Assembly (NCBI GenBank): GCA_017744915.1
Contig: JAGIAH010000003.1
Location: 124,001-188,000, forward strand
DNA length: 64,000 bases
Direction of reading: 5' to 3'
Origin: Agrobacterium tumefaciens
GTDB taxonomy: Bacteria; Pseudomonadota; Alphaproteobacteria; Rhizobiales; Rhizobiaceae
A program made the position numbers and the translations under genes. Of the stretch, positions 28,116 through 36,560 are shown in pieces; positions within the stretch are counted from its first letter, which is position 1, and each line of letters starts with the position of its first letter. The notes under the pieces were generated by a model. It did not search any database. It was not told the origin of the DNA and saw nothing but the letters and a program-made list of their open reading frames with translations.

Positions 28116-29297
28116 ATGACCCTGCCTTCAATTGTGATTGCCAGTGCCGCCCGCACCGCCGTCGGCTCTTTCAATGGCCACTTCGCCAACACGCCCGCCC
28201 ACGAGCTTGGCGCGACCGTTATCAATGCGGTGCTCGAGCGCGCCGGCGTCACCGCCAGTGAAGTCGATGAGGTCATTCTCGGTCAGGTTCTGACAGCCGG
28301 TGAGGGGCAGAACCCGGCACGGCAGGCGGCGATGAAGGCCGGCATCCCACAGGAAGCGACCGCCTTCGGCGTCAATCAGCTCTGCGGCTCCGGCCTGCGC
28401 GCCGTCGCGCTCGGCATGCAACAGATCGTCACCGGCGATGCGGCCATCGTCATTGCCGGCGGCCAGGAATCCATGTCCATGGCGCCCCACTGCGCGCATT
28501 TGCGCGGCGGTGTGAAGATGGGCGAGTTCAAGATGATCGACACCATGTTGAAAGACGGCCTGACCGACGCCTTTTACGGCTACCACATGGGCATCACCGC
28601 TGAAAATATCGCCCGGCAATGGCAGCTTTCCCGCGACGAGCAGGACCAGTTCGCCGTTGCATCGCAAAACAAGGCCGAGGCCGCACAAAACGCCGGTCGT
28701 TTCACGGACGAGATCGTGGCTTTCACGGTGAAGGGTCGCAAGGCCGACATCGTCATCGATGCGGACGAGCACATTCGCGCCGGCGCATCGCTGGAAACCA
28801 TGGCCAAGCTGCGCCCCGCCTTTGACAAGGAGGGTACGGTTACGGCCGGTAACGCCTCCGGCCTGAATGACGGCGCAGCCGCCACACTTTTGATGTCCGA
28901 GCAAGAGGCCGGAAGGCGCGGCATCAAGCCGCTGGCGCGTATCGCCTCCTGGGCGACAGCGGGTGTCGATCCGCAGATCATGGGCACCGGCCCCATCCCC
29001 GCCTCCCGCAAGGCGCTGGCCAAGGCCGGCTGGTCTATCGGTGATATCGGCCTTGTCGAGGCCAACGAAGCCTTTGCCGCCCAGTCCTGCGCGGTGGTGC
29101 GCGAACTGGGCCTCGATCCTGCGATCGTCAACGTCAATGGCGGGGCAATCGCCATCGGCCATCCGATCGGCGCTTCCGGCGCGCGTGTCCTGAACACCCT
29201 GATTTACGAGATGCGCCGCCGTAACGTGTCCAGGGGCCTCGCAACGCTCTGCATCGGTGGCGGCATGGGTGTCGCCATGTGCATCGAGGCTCTCTGA
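28116..29297 (+). CDS. phbA: acetyl-CoA acetyltransferase (beta-ketothiolase)
   Basis: Condenses two acetyl-CoA to acetoacetyl-CoA, the first step of polyhydroxybutyrate synthesis. The 393-residue thiolase has the nucleophilic Cys in NQLCGSGLRAV, the His in GGAIAIGHPIGASG and the C-terminal Cys in CIGGGMGVAM. ATG at 28116 is preceded by GTGAGGAG. The reductase gene phbB follows 127 nt downstream and phaR is divergent upstream, defining a PHB locus; the synthase gene phaC is not in this window. Alternative name phaA. Confidence 0.96.
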   Translation: MTLPSIVIASAARTAVGSFNGHFANTPAHELGATVINAVLERAGVTASEVDEVILGQVLTAGEGQNPARQAAMKAGIPQEATAFGVNQLCGSGLRAVALGMQQIVTGDAAIVIAGGQESMSMAPHCAHLRGGVKMGEFKMIDTMLKDGLTDAFYGYHMGITAENIARQWQLSRDEQDQFAVASQNKAEAAQNAGRFTDEIVAFTVKGRKADIVIDADEHIRAGASLETMAKLRPAFDKEGTVTAGNASGLNDGAAATLLMSEQEAGRRGIKPLARIASWATAGVDPQIMGTGPIPASRKALAKAGWSIGDIGLVEANEAFAAQSCAVVRELGLDPAIVNVNGGAIAIGHPIGASGARVLNTLIYEMRRRNVSRGLATLCIGGGMGVAMCIEAL

Positions 29298-29353
29298 AAC
29301 CACTTTACGGCTTTCCAAAAAGCAATTCCGGTTCGACGGACAATAGGGTAGAA

Positions 29354-29372
29354 GCGGCCTCCCATTGGCCGC
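29354..29372 (+). terminator. weak hairpin between phbA and phbB
   Basis: Stem GCGGCC (29354-29359) / GGCCGC (29367-29372) with a 7-nt loop, followed by ATTTCT. It may attenuate read-through from phbA to phbB or stabilise the phbA 3' end; evidence for termination is weak. Confidence 0.3.
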
Positions 29373-29424
29373 ATTTCTGTGGCCGTTGAGCACGGTTAAA
29401 GCAGTTCTGGAAATGGAGGCCGAT

Positions 29425-30150
29425 ATGAGCCGGGTTGCGTTGATTTCCGGCGGGACGAGCGGCATAGGCGCCGCGATTGCCCGCGCTTTGCAGGCGGCCG
29501 GTTACCGGGTGGCCGTCAACTACGCCTTCACGACGGACAGGGCGGAAGCCTTCCAGAAGGAAACCGGCATCCCGGCGTTCCAATGGGATGTGCGTGACTA
29601 CGACGCCTGCGTCGGTGGCATCGCCAGGGTGGAAGAGACCTTCGGGCCGGTCGAAATCCTCGTCAACAATGCCGGCATCACCCGCGATGCGATGTTTCAC
29701 AAGATGTCGCCGCAGCAATGGCGCGAGGTGATCGACACCAACCTCACCGGCGTCTTCAACATGACCCATCCCGTATGGCCCGGCATGCGCGACCGTGGCT
29801 TCGGCCGCATCGTCAACATCTCCTCCATCAATGGCCAGAAGGGCCAGGCGGGACAAGCCAATTATTCCGCCTCGAAAGCGGGCGATATCGGCTTCACCAA
29901 GGCGCTTGCCCAGGAAGGCGCCAGCCGCAATATCACCGTCAACGCCATCTGCCCCGGCTATATCGGCACGGAGATGGTGCGGGCGATACCGGAGAAGGTT
30001 CTGGCCGAACGGATCGTGCCGCAAATTCCCGTCGGGCGATTGGGCGAGCCGGAAGAAATCGCGCGCTGCGTCCTGTTTCTGGTGTCCGACGAGGCCGGCT
30101 TCATCACCGGCTCCACGATGACGGCCAATGGCGGGCAATATTTCGCCTGA
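29425..30150 (+). CDS. phbB: acetoacetyl-CoA reductase
   Basis: Reduces acetoacetyl-CoA to (R)-3-hydroxybutyryl-CoA, the PHB monomer donor, using NADPH. A classical short-chain dehydrogenase of 241 residues: cofactor loop SGGTSGIGAAIA near the N-terminus, NNAG motif (LVNNAGITRDAMFHKM), and catalytic Ser/Tyr/Lys in NISSINGQKGQAGQANYSASK (Ser in ISSING, YSASK). ATG 29425 is chosen because GGAGG precedes it; an in-frame ATG at 29413 is less well placed. Its position after phbA separates it from generic SDR reductases. Alternative name phaB. Confidence 0.94.
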   Translation: MSRVALISGGTSGIGAAIARALQAAGYRVAVNYAFTTDRAEAFQKETGIPAFQWDVRDYDACVGGIARVEETFGPVEILVNNAGITRDAMFHKMSPQQWREVIDTNLTGVFNMTHPVWPGMRDRGFGRIVNISSINGQKGQAGQANYSASKAGDIGFTKALAQEGASRNITVNAICPGYIGTEMVRAIPEKVLAERIVPQIPVGRLGEPEEIARCVLFLVSDEAGFITGSTMTANGGQYFA

Positions 30151-30301
30151 GGGCATCGATCCCCGCCCTGCCGGCCGGCGAAACCCAGTAAACTTTTCGT
30201 GATATCGCCGCCGGTAATTGTGCCGCGCACAAAAACTTGAAGAGAAAATACCGGAAAGATCAAAACCCTAAACTAATGAAAACACGATAGTTTCCCTATA
30301 G

Positions 30302-30320
30302 TTTAGAATGAGTCTAGAAA
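30302..30320. promoter_or_regulatory. ICE-like (Irr) box upstream of bfd-bfr
   Basis: TTTAGAATGAGTCTAGAAA closely fits the iron-control-element pattern TTTAGAA-N-rich-TTCTAAA recognised by the haem-responsive regulator Irr, with about two mismatches. It overlaps the end of a TATAGT -10-like hexamer (30297-30302). A second possible promoter, TTGACA (30350-30355) with TTTAAG (30374-30379), lies downstream. Iron storage genes are known Irr targets in alphaproteobacteria; the binding claim is inferred. Confidence 0.55.
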
Positions 30321-30417
30321 ACTTGCGACGGTTCGCCAGGAGGTTTTTCTTGACATTTGCTGTCCTGTTTTGGTTTAAGAATGAAAACAACGTGTTGCGT
30401 CATACAGGCAGTCCATC

Positions 30418-30729
30418 ATGCTGGTTTGCAGCTGCAATTACATTACCGATCATGAGATCCGGGACGTCATCAACGAACTCCTCGACGAGGACTGTTGGCA
30501 GCTCATCGTTCCTGCAAAAGTGTATCACGCCATGGAAAAACGTGGCCGCTGCTGCGGCTGTTTTCCGACCGTTGTCGACCTGATCATCAAAACCACCGAA
30601 GAATATCACGCCCGTCGCCACTCGACTGAGGCCGATGTTTTTGATTTTATGTCCCGCCTGAAGCAATTCCATGAAGAGAACAGGAGAGCGGACATTGAAA
30701 GGCGACAAAAAAGTCATCGAGCGGCTTAA
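30418..30729 (+). CDS. bfd: bacterioferritin-associated ferredoxin
   Basis: 2Fe-2S protein expected to reduce ferric iron in bacterioferritin and release it. The 103-residue product has the Bfd cysteine pattern: Cys4 and Cys6 (VCSCN) and a distal CCGC cluster (GRCCGCFP). It is longer than the roughly 65-residue E. coli protein, with an added charged C-terminal helix ([18 protein letters not shown]) that overlaps the start of bfr by 35 nt. The overlap implies cotranscription and probably coupled translation. The domain after residue 65 has no recognised function. Confidence 0.88.
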   Translation: MLVCSCNYITDHEIRDVINELLDEDCWQLIVPAKVYHAMEKRGRCCGCFPTVVDLIIKTTEEYHARRHSTEADVFDFMSRLKQFHEENRRADIERRQKSHRAA

Positions 30730-31180
30730 CGAAGCCCTTTTTCTCGAACTCGGTGCGGTAAACCAGTACTGGCTTCACTATCGACTGCTGGAAGACTGGG
30801 GCTACACGAAGCTCGCCAAGAAGGAACGCGCTGAGTCCATCGAGGAAATGCAGCACGCCGACAAGCTGGTCGCACGCATCATCTTCCTCGAAGGCCATCC
30901 CAACCTTCAAACCGTTGCGCCGCTGCGCATCGGCCAGAACGTCAAGGAAGTTCTGGAATCGGACCTCGCCGGCGAATACGACGCCCGCACGTCCTACAAG
31001 AAGTCGCGCGAAATCTGTTATGAGGCCGGAGACTACGTCTCCATGAAGCTTTTCGAAGAACTGCTGGCCGATGAGGAAGGTCATATCGACTTCCTCGAAA
31101 CCCAGCTCGAATTGCTCGGCAAGATCGGGGCTGAAAAATACGGCCAGCTCAACGCCGATTCCGCCAACGAAGCGGAATAA
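30695..31180 (+). CDS. bfr: bacterioferritin
   Basis: Haem-containing 24-mer that oxidises and stores iron. The start is TTG at 30695, preceded by AGGAG; numbering from it places ferroxidase Glu18, Glu51 and His54 and haem ligand Met52 exactly where E. coli Bfr has them, giving the usual 161 residues. The longer frame from ATG 30671 would add eight residues not seen in the family. The gene overlaps the tail of bfd. A strong hairpin follows, shared with convergent rppH. Confidence 0.96.
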   Translation: MKGDKKVIERLNEALFLELGAVNQYWLHYRLLEDWGYTKLAKKERAESIEEMQHADKLVARIIFLEGHPNLQTVAPLRIGQNVKEVLESDLAGEYDARTSYKKSREICYEAGDYVSMKLFEELLADEEGHIDFLETQLELLGKIGAEKYGQLNADSANEAE

Positions 31181-31200
31181 GCCTTTACCATTGAAGAGAG

Positions 31201-31226
31201 AAAGGCGGCCATTGGCCGCCTTTTTA
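31201..31226. terminator. bidirectional terminator between bfr and rppH
   Basis: Perfect 10-bp stem AAAGGCGGCC (31201-31210) / GGCCGCCTTT (31214-31223), 3-nt loop, then TT. The distal arm touches the rppH stop codon at 31224-31226. Confidence 0.9.
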
Positions 31227-31736
31227 TTTGCCGGAAAGGTGCTGGAATTCCGTAACCACCTTCTCGTAGACCGCGCGCTTGAACGGCACGATCAATTCGG
31301 GAAGGCTTTCCATCGGCTTCCAGTCCCAGGCGTCGAATTCGGCTGTATGTCCCGTTGGTGGCGGATCGATCTGGATTTCGCTTTCGTCACCCTCGAAACG
31401 GAATGCGAACCAGCGCTGTGCCTGGCCGCGATATTTGCCCCTCAGACCTATACCGATCAGTTCGGGCGGTAGATCGTAGTGAATCCAGTCGCTCGCCTCC
31501 GCAAGCAGACTCACCGTTTTCATGCCCGTCTCTTCGTAGAGCTCGCGAATGGCGGCCGTCAAAGGCCGCTCGCCGTCGTCGATGCCGCCTTGCGGCATCT
31601 GCCACAAATGCGGTGAGCCATCATATTCGGAATTGCCTTCCTTGATACGCCGGCCGGCCCAGACAAGGCCCTCGGCGTTCAGAACCATAATTCCCGCACA
31701 GGGACGGTAAGGCAAATCTTCTGCTTTGATTGTCAT
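31224..31736 (-). CDS. rppH: RNA pyrophosphohydrolase (Nudix)
   Basis: Removes pyrophosphate from mRNA 5' ends, opening them to RNase E-type decay; the Bartonella/Brucella homologue is the invasion-associated IalA. The 170-residue protein has the Nudix box [20 protein letters not shown] followed by TGM, with all the canonical Gly, Arg and Glu positions. It begins [21 protein letters not shown], as in the RppH subfamily. It lies 46 nt downstream of yibQ on the same strand and is the last gene before a terminator. Confidence 0.95.
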   Translation of the reverse strand: MTIKAEDLPYRPCAGIMVLNAEGLVWAGRRIKEGNSEYDGSPHLWQMPQGGIDDGERPLTAAIRELYEETGMKTVSLLAEASDWIHYDLPPELIGIGLRGKYRGQAQRWFAFRFEGDESEIQIDPPPTGHTAEFDAWDWKPMESLPELIVPFKRAVYEKVVTEFQHLSGK

Positions 31737-31782
31737 GGGAAACCCGCACTATCTGGGCGCCGGAAATGGCCGCAGGCAAGGT

Positions 31783-32982
31783 TTACTGCCCTGCCTGCCC
31801 GGAAACAAGCGCAGAAACGCCGACGATCTCGATGCCGCGCCCGCCAGCCTCGCGCGACCACTTCGAGATCGCCGCAATGCTTTCATCGAAAGCCGAAGCA
31901 ACGCCGATCGCCTGGCCATTACGCCTCGCAATTCGCTCCAGCTCATCCAGCTTGCGCAGAATGGAAGCTTCTGTCACTTCGCCGTCGAGCAAAATATCGG
32001 CAAAACCCTGTGGGGCGGAAATCGCCTTGGCGATACCACCGCTCAGCGACTGCGCCGAAGAGCCATCATCCAGAAACAGCAGGCCGCGCTTGCCGATATC
32101 GCGCATCACCGGCTCCAGCGCCGCCTGCTCGGCAAGAAAACGCCCGCCAAGATAATTCATGATGCCGGTATAATTGGTGATTTTCGCCATGGAGCGATGC
32201 AGCCGGTCGATATTGACCTTGGCTGGATCGCCCGCCAGCAGCGTGTCCGGTCCGGGATTGGTACCCGGATAACCGAACGGTTCCAGCGGGATTTGCAAAA
32301 GAATTTCATGCCCTTCACGGCGCCCTTCCTGCATCCAGCGCTGCAGGCTGTTGCCGCTGGCGGCAAAACCGAGCGTCACCTCCGGCGGCAATTCCCGGAT
32401 CGCTTTTTGCGAACCCGTCTGGCTGAGACCGAGGCCACCGACCACGATCGCCACCCGAGTGCCGCGTGCGCCGGACCATGGCCGCGCATATTGCTCCATC
32501 GGCCGCAAACCATCCGCGCCGATGACCGGCAACCTGCCGAATGCGGTTTCTTCCAGCAATTCCTCATTAGGTCGCGTCGCCATACGCGGGTCCTGACCAT
32601 AGGTCTGGCCGCTCATCAGCACCGGCCCATCACCCTCGCGCGGGCGGGGAGAATAAACCGATACGACATTACCGTCCGGCATTGTCTCACGATTGATATT
32701 GGCGCCCGACCGCCCACTTTGCGGCTGCAGGCCAGCGGTGTCGCCGGGAGCCGTCACATCGGCCGGTGCCGCTGCAGGCGTCTTTTCGGCAAGCTGAGGT
32801 TTTGCCTCCGGCCCGGTCGCCGTCTTCTGCAAATTGCCGGGCGAAAGCGCCGTATAGACGGACAAGCCGCCGATTGAGAAAACCGCAAGCACCGACAGAG
32901 CCATAATGACGGAAAAGCGCCGGTTGATACCGGCGCTTTTTCTCTGACGACCCAAAAGCGGTTTTCGCAGGTCCGAAGGCAA
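31783..32982 (-). CDS. divergent polysaccharide deacetylase family protein (YibQ-like)
   Basis: A 399-residue protein with a short basic cytoplasmic N-terminus, one membrane anchor (about 26-48, IMALSVLAVFSIGGLSVYTAL in part), a Pro/Ala-rich linker and a periplasmic domain of the YibQ type (RVAIVVGGLGLSQTGSQKAI, FLDDGSSAQSL), related to carbohydrate deacetylases but with altered metal ligands. The TTG at 32980-32982 is preferred because rhizobial relatives begin with a similar DLRKPLLGQ-like segment. It follows ctpA and envC, giving an envelope gene group. Enzymatic activity is not established for the family. Confidence 0.87.
   Translation of the reverse strand: MPSDLRKPLLGRQRKSAGINRRFSVIMALSVLAVFSIGGLSVYTALSPGNLQKTATGPEAKPQLAEKTPAAAPADVTAPGDTAGLQPQSGRSGANINRETMPDGNVVSVYSPRPREGDGPVLMSGQTYGQDPRMATRPNEELLEETAFGRLPVIGADGLRPMEQYARPWSGARGTRVAIVVGGLGLSQTGSQKAIRELPPEVTLGFAASGNSLQRWMQEGRREGHEILLQIPLEPFGYPGTNPGPDTLLAGDPAKVNIDRLHRSMAKITNYTGIMNYLGGRFLAEQAALEPVMRDIGKRGLLFLDDGSSAQSLSGGIAKAISAPQGFADILLDGEVTEASILRKLDELERIARRNGQAIGVASAFDESIAAISKWSREAGGRGIEIVGVSALVSGQAGQ
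32913..32941. other. terminator-like hairpin inside the yibQ coding region
   Basis: AAAAGCGCCGG / CCGGCGCTTTT, an 11-bp perfect stem with a 6-nt loop, flanked by a T-tract on the plus strand. It falls in codons for residues about 15-24 of the YibQ-like protein. Confidence 0.6.
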
Positions 32983-33017
32983 TGAACGATCCGTCCAAAC
33001 GGTTGGGCAATAGACAG

Positions 33018-33041
33018 AATGCGCCGGCTGACCGGCGCATT
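33018..33041 (-). terminator. hairpin downstream of ctpA
   Basis: Perfect 10-bp stem AATGCGCCGG (33018-33027) / CCGGCGCATT (33032-33041), 4-nt loop, immediately after the ctpA stop. On the minus strand it is followed only by a weak pyrimidine tract, so partial read-through into yibQ is likely. Confidence 0.55.
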
Positions 33042-33044
33042 ATC

Positions 33045-34373
33045 TTACTGCTTGTTGACCACAGCCTTTTCCGGATTCGGCGGGAAAGACGGATCCGTCT
33101 TGGTGCCGCGCAACAGGTCCAGAGCATAGTTGAGCTGGATGTCGTCCTTGGCTTCCGGCGGCACATAAGCGGAGGAACCCGAACCTTCGTCGGTTTCGCT
33201 CTGGCCCTTGATGTGGCCGGAAAGACCGGATTCACCTTCGGTGGTTATCTTGCCCTGCAGCTCAGGCGGCAATGGCTGTTCCACCTTGATGTCAGGCTCG
33301 ATGCCCGTACCCTGGATCGACTTACCCGACGGCGTGTAATAGAGCGCCGTGGTCAGGCGCAGCGCGCCCGCTTCACCGAGCGGAATGATCGTCTGGACCG
33401 AACCCTTGCCGAAGGAGCGCGTGCCGACCACGGTCGCACGACGCAGATCCTGCAGGGCACCGGCAACGATTTCCGAAGCCGAAGCCGAACCGCCATTGAC
33501 GAGCACGATCACCGGCTTGCCATCGGTCAGATCGCCTGCCGTCGCGTTAAAGCGGCGGGTCTCGTCGGGGTTACGGCCACGGGTCGAAACGACCTCACCA
33601 CGCTCAAGGAAGGCGTCGGAGACATTGATCGCCTGATCGAGCAGACCGCCTGGGTTGAGGCGAAGGTCGAGCACATAACCCTTCAGCTTGTCGGCCGGCA
33701 CATCCGCCTTGATCTTCTTGATCGCCTTTTCGAGATCGTCATAGGTCTTCTCGGTAAAGGAGATGACGCGCAGATAACCGACATTGTCACCTTCAACACG
33801 GGACTTAACGGCCCGCACGGCAATGACATCACGCATGACGGTGAATTCGAGCGGCTTGTCGGCGCCCTGACGAATGATCGTCAGCTTGATCGGCGTCTTG
33901 ACCGCGCCGCGCATCTTTTCGACCGCCTGTTCCAGCTTCAGGCCACGAACCGGCGTACCGTCGATTTCCGAAATGAAGTCGCCAGCGAGGATGCCTGCGC
34001 GGGAAGCCGGTGTATCATCGATCGGCGTGATGACCTTGACGAGCTCGTTCTCCATGGTCACTTCGATGCCGAGACCGCCGAACTCACCCTTGGTCTGGGT
34101 GCGCATGTCGTTGGCATCCTTGGCATTCATGAAGCTCGAATGCGGATCGAGCGAGCTCAGCATGCCGTTGATGGCATTTTCAACCAGCTTCTCGTCATCG
34201 GGCGGCGTCACATATTGTGCGCGCACGCGTTCGAACACGTCGCCAAAGATCGACAGTTCCTTATAGGTCGAAGGCCCGGCCGCCTGTGCCGGCATGCTCG
34301 CCGAATAAATCACGCTCATCGCCGTGGCGCCCATAAGCCCACCGATAAGGAGAAGCGAAACCTTACGAATCAT
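33045..34373 (-). CDS. ctpA: carboxyl-terminal processing protease CtpA (S41)
   Basis: Periplasmic serine protease of 442 residues that cleaves C-termini of envelope proteins. A signal peptide (MIRKVSLLLIGGLMGATAMSV) is followed by a PDZ domain (GGLGIEVTMENELVKV in part) and the S41 core with Ser in NGGSASASEIVAGAL and Lys in RSFGKGSVQ. The ATG at 34371-34373 begins the signal peptide; the longer frame would lie inside envC. Its start overlaps the end of envC by 11 nt, indicating translational coupling. CtpA proteases control peptidoglycan hydrolase levels, which suits this neighbour. Confidence 0.95.
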   Translation of the reverse strand: MIRKVSLLLIGGLMGATAMSVIYSASMPAQAAGPSTYKELSIFGDVFERVRAQYVTPPDDEKLVENAINGMLSSLDPHSSFMNAKDANDMRTQTKGEFGGLGIEVTMENELVKVITPIDDTPASRAGILAGDFISEIDGTPVRGLKLEQAVEKMRGAVKTPIKLTIIRQGADKPLEFTVMRDVIAVRAVKSRVEGDNVGYLRVISFTEKTYDDLEKAIKKIKADVPADKLKGYVLDLRLNPGGLLDQAINVSDAFLERGEVVSTRGRNPDETRRFNATAGDLTDGKPVIVLVNGGSASASEIVAGALQDLRRATVVGTRSFGKGSVQTIIPLGEAGALRLTTALYYTPSGKSIQGTGIEPDIKVEQPLPPELQGKITTEGESGLSGHIKGQSETDEGSGSSAYVPPEAKDDIQLNYALDLLRGTKTDPSFPPNPEKAVVNKQ

Positions 34374-35760
34374 TGTGCGCCCTTCCGGTATTTTTTGCGG
34401 TCCACCACGGTTGGGAATCAACCGGCACACCATCTTTCCTAAATTCAATGTAGAGCGTTGGCCTGTCGGTTTCCAGCGCCAATGCTGCTGCACTCGCTAC
34501 TCTTTTTGCACCCATGGAGGCGATGGGTTCTCCGGAGAATACGAACATGCCCTGCCGTGTCCTCACATTGTCCATGCCCGTCATCACCACATGATATCCA
34601 TCACCCGTATTAAGGATGATCATCCGGCCATAACTGCGAAAATCTCCGGCAAACACCACGAAACCATCCGCAGGTGCCGTCACGATGGCTTCCGGTCCGC
34701 TCGCGACAACAATTCCCTTGGAAAAGTGGCCCGTGCCATCCGCATCACCGAAGCGCCGAAGCACTTCTCCCGCAACCGGCACCTCCAGCTTTCCCTTCAA
34801 ACTCGCGAAGGGATATGCGGGCGCAATGCGGTTTTTATCGGGCATTCCGGCCTCGGCCGCGGCGCGTTCCTTCTCCCGTTCCGCCTCGGAAAGACGGGCC
34901 AGACGCTGCTCTTCCGCCCGCGCCTTTTCCATCGCCTCACGCACCGAGGTAATCTCGCCTTCGAGCGAACTGACGAGCCCCTCAAGGCTTGTCGCCTTGC
35001 CTGCAAGCTCTTCGGATCGCTTGCGTTCCGCCTCCAGCTCCGCCGCCGTCTGGGTGTTCCTGCGGTCGTTTTCGGCAATCAGCAGGTCGAGGCGTTTTTC
35101 CTCCTCCAGACTTGCCGTCATCATACCCGTAAGATCGTCCTTTTCGCGAGCGATTGCCTGCCTGAGATCGGTCAATTCTTTGAGAGCGGTGACCAGCTTG
35201 TCGGTTTCGCCGCGAATGCCGGGCACGACTGCGCCGAGAAGAATGGCGCTACGCACGGAAGCGAGCGCATCTTCCGGCGAAACAAGGAGGGCAGGCGGCG
35301 GGTTCCTGCCCATGCGTTGCAATGCGGCCAGAACCTCCGCCAATACGCCGCGTCTTTCCCGCAGCGATGCCTTGACGCCATCCTCGCGCACCGAGAGCTT
35401 GGCCAGACGATCTTCGCCGCCGCTGATCTTGGCTTCCAGCGCCTTTCGGCGGGCGGCCGATGCGATCAGCTCCTCACGAATGCGGGCGCTGTCCTGATCG
35501 AGGGAGGCGATGCTCTCTTCAAGCTTCCTTGTCTTGTCTTCCGAAAGCCCGATGCTGTCGACCAGCTCCTCCAGATCCTGCCGGTTCTGGTCGCGGCGTT
35601 TCTCCAGCGCCTGCAGCGCATCCGGCGACGAATCATCGCTTGCCGCCGGAACGGCGCCCGCATCGTCCCGCGAATGGGCCGGACCGCTTCCCATGACGAA
35701 AGCAGCAAGAATCGCGCCCGCAAGGGCGGCGTGCCGTTTTCGTTGAGACCTGGTGTCCAT
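34363..35760 (-). CDS. envC: EnvC-like murein hydrolase activator, degenerate LytM domain
   Basis: A 465-residue secreted protein: signal peptide, two long coiled-coil segments rich in Glu/Lys/Arg (about 40-310), and a C-terminal M23/LytM fold (VPVAGEVLRRFGDADGTGH onward). The metal-ligand positions of active M23 enzymes appear lost: the HxxxD-like motif reads HFSKGIVV, the HxH position reads VVMTGMD, and the PHLHFE position reads PTLYIEF. That is the hallmark of EnvC, which activates amidases instead of cutting murein. The ATG at 35758-35760 precedes the signal peptide. It is coupled to ctpA. Confidence 0.85.
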   Translation of the reverse strand: MDTRSQRKRHAALAGAILAAFVMGSGPAHSRDDAGAVPAASDDSSPDALQALEKRRDQNRQDLEELVDSIGLSEDKTRKLEESIASLDQDSARIREELIASAARRKALEAKISGGEDRLAKLSVREDGVKASLRERRGVLAEVLAALQRMGRNPPPALLVSPEDALASVRSAILLGAVVPGIRGETDKLVTALKELTDLRQAIAREKDDLTGMMTASLEEEKRLDLLIAENDRRNTQTAAELEAERKRSEELAGKATSLEGLVSSLEGEITSVREAMEKARAEEQRLARLSEAEREKERAAAEAGMPDKNRIAPAYPFASLKGKLEVPVAGEVLRRFGDADGTGHFSKGIVVASGPEAIVTAPADGFVVFAGDFRSYGRMIILNTGDGYHVVMTGMDNVRTRQGMFVFSGEPIASMGAKRVASAAALALETDRPTLYIEFRKDGVPVDSQPWWTAKNTGRAHNDS

Positions 35761-35918
35761 TTGAACTTTCTTTGCTGCCGAAGCGGGAGCGCCGATATTA
35801 GGGATTTTGCCGTGATCTTCCAAGAGGCCTGAAAAGGCCGCCGTCAAAGCCGTTGGCAGCCAGCGGTGTCGCGGAGCTTCATGTTGAAATTGAGACAATT
35901 ACTGGAATCGAAACCCGT

Positions 35919-36401
35919 TCAAACACGGTGATAGGGATGGCCGGAAAGGATCGTGACGGCACGGTAAAGCTGTTCGGCAATCAGGATGCGAACGATCTGA
36001 TGCGGCCATGTCAGCTTGCCGAGATTGAGAACGGCCGTCGCCTTGTCATAAAGCGCGGGATCGAGCCCGTCGGCCCCACCTATGGCGATCACGAGATCAC
36101 GTTTGCCGCTATCGCGCAGATCGCCGAAAAACGAAGCGAAAGCCGGACTATCAAGCGCCTTCCCGCGCTCATCCAGCAGCACAAGGACGGCACCATCGGC
36201 CAGATGCTTTTCCAGCATCGCCGCTTCTTCGCGTTTGCGGGTCTCGGCATTGGAAGCACGGCTTTCGCCAACCTCGATCACCCGCGAAAACTCCAGCCCG
36301 ATCGCCGGGCCGGTCTTGGCCAGGCGCTCGATATAACGGGCCGCAAGATCCTTTTCAGGGCCGGATTTCAGCCGTCCCACCGCAAAAATTGAAATCCGCA
36401 T
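35919..36401 (-). CDS. rlmH: 23S rRNA pseudouridine-1915 N3-methyltransferase
   Basis: SPOUT methyltransferase of 160 residues that modifies helix 69 of 23S rRNA in the 70S ribosome. It begins MRISIFAVGRLKSGPEKDL and contains the SAM-binding GGADGL loop and LTWPHQIVRILIAEQLYRA, the RlmH signature. ATG at 36399-36401 gives the usual length; the open frame extends nine codons upstream. It lies downstream of rsfS and nadD, the common rsfS-rlmH pairing of bacteria. The next gene, envC, is 158 nt away. Confidence 0.96.
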   Translation of the reverse strand: MRISIFAVGRLKSGPEKDLAARYIERLAKTGPAIGLEFSRVIEVGESRASNAETRKREEAAMLEKHLADGAVLVLLDERGKALDSPAFASFFGDLRDSGKRDLVIAIGGADGLDPALYDKATAVLNLGKLTWPHQIVRILIAEQLYRAVTILSGHPYHRV

Positions 36402-36560
36402 CGCAAACCTGCATTCGTCGTGACCCAACAGGGTCCCGCTCTTAACAGCATAGTCTGCGGATTCCTATGCGGCCGGCCTGATTTCCGGCCAGATGCACCG
36501 TTTCCGAAGTCAGAAGCGATCTTCGGCAAACACGACGCACTCGCTCAAAGGCTCACCGCA

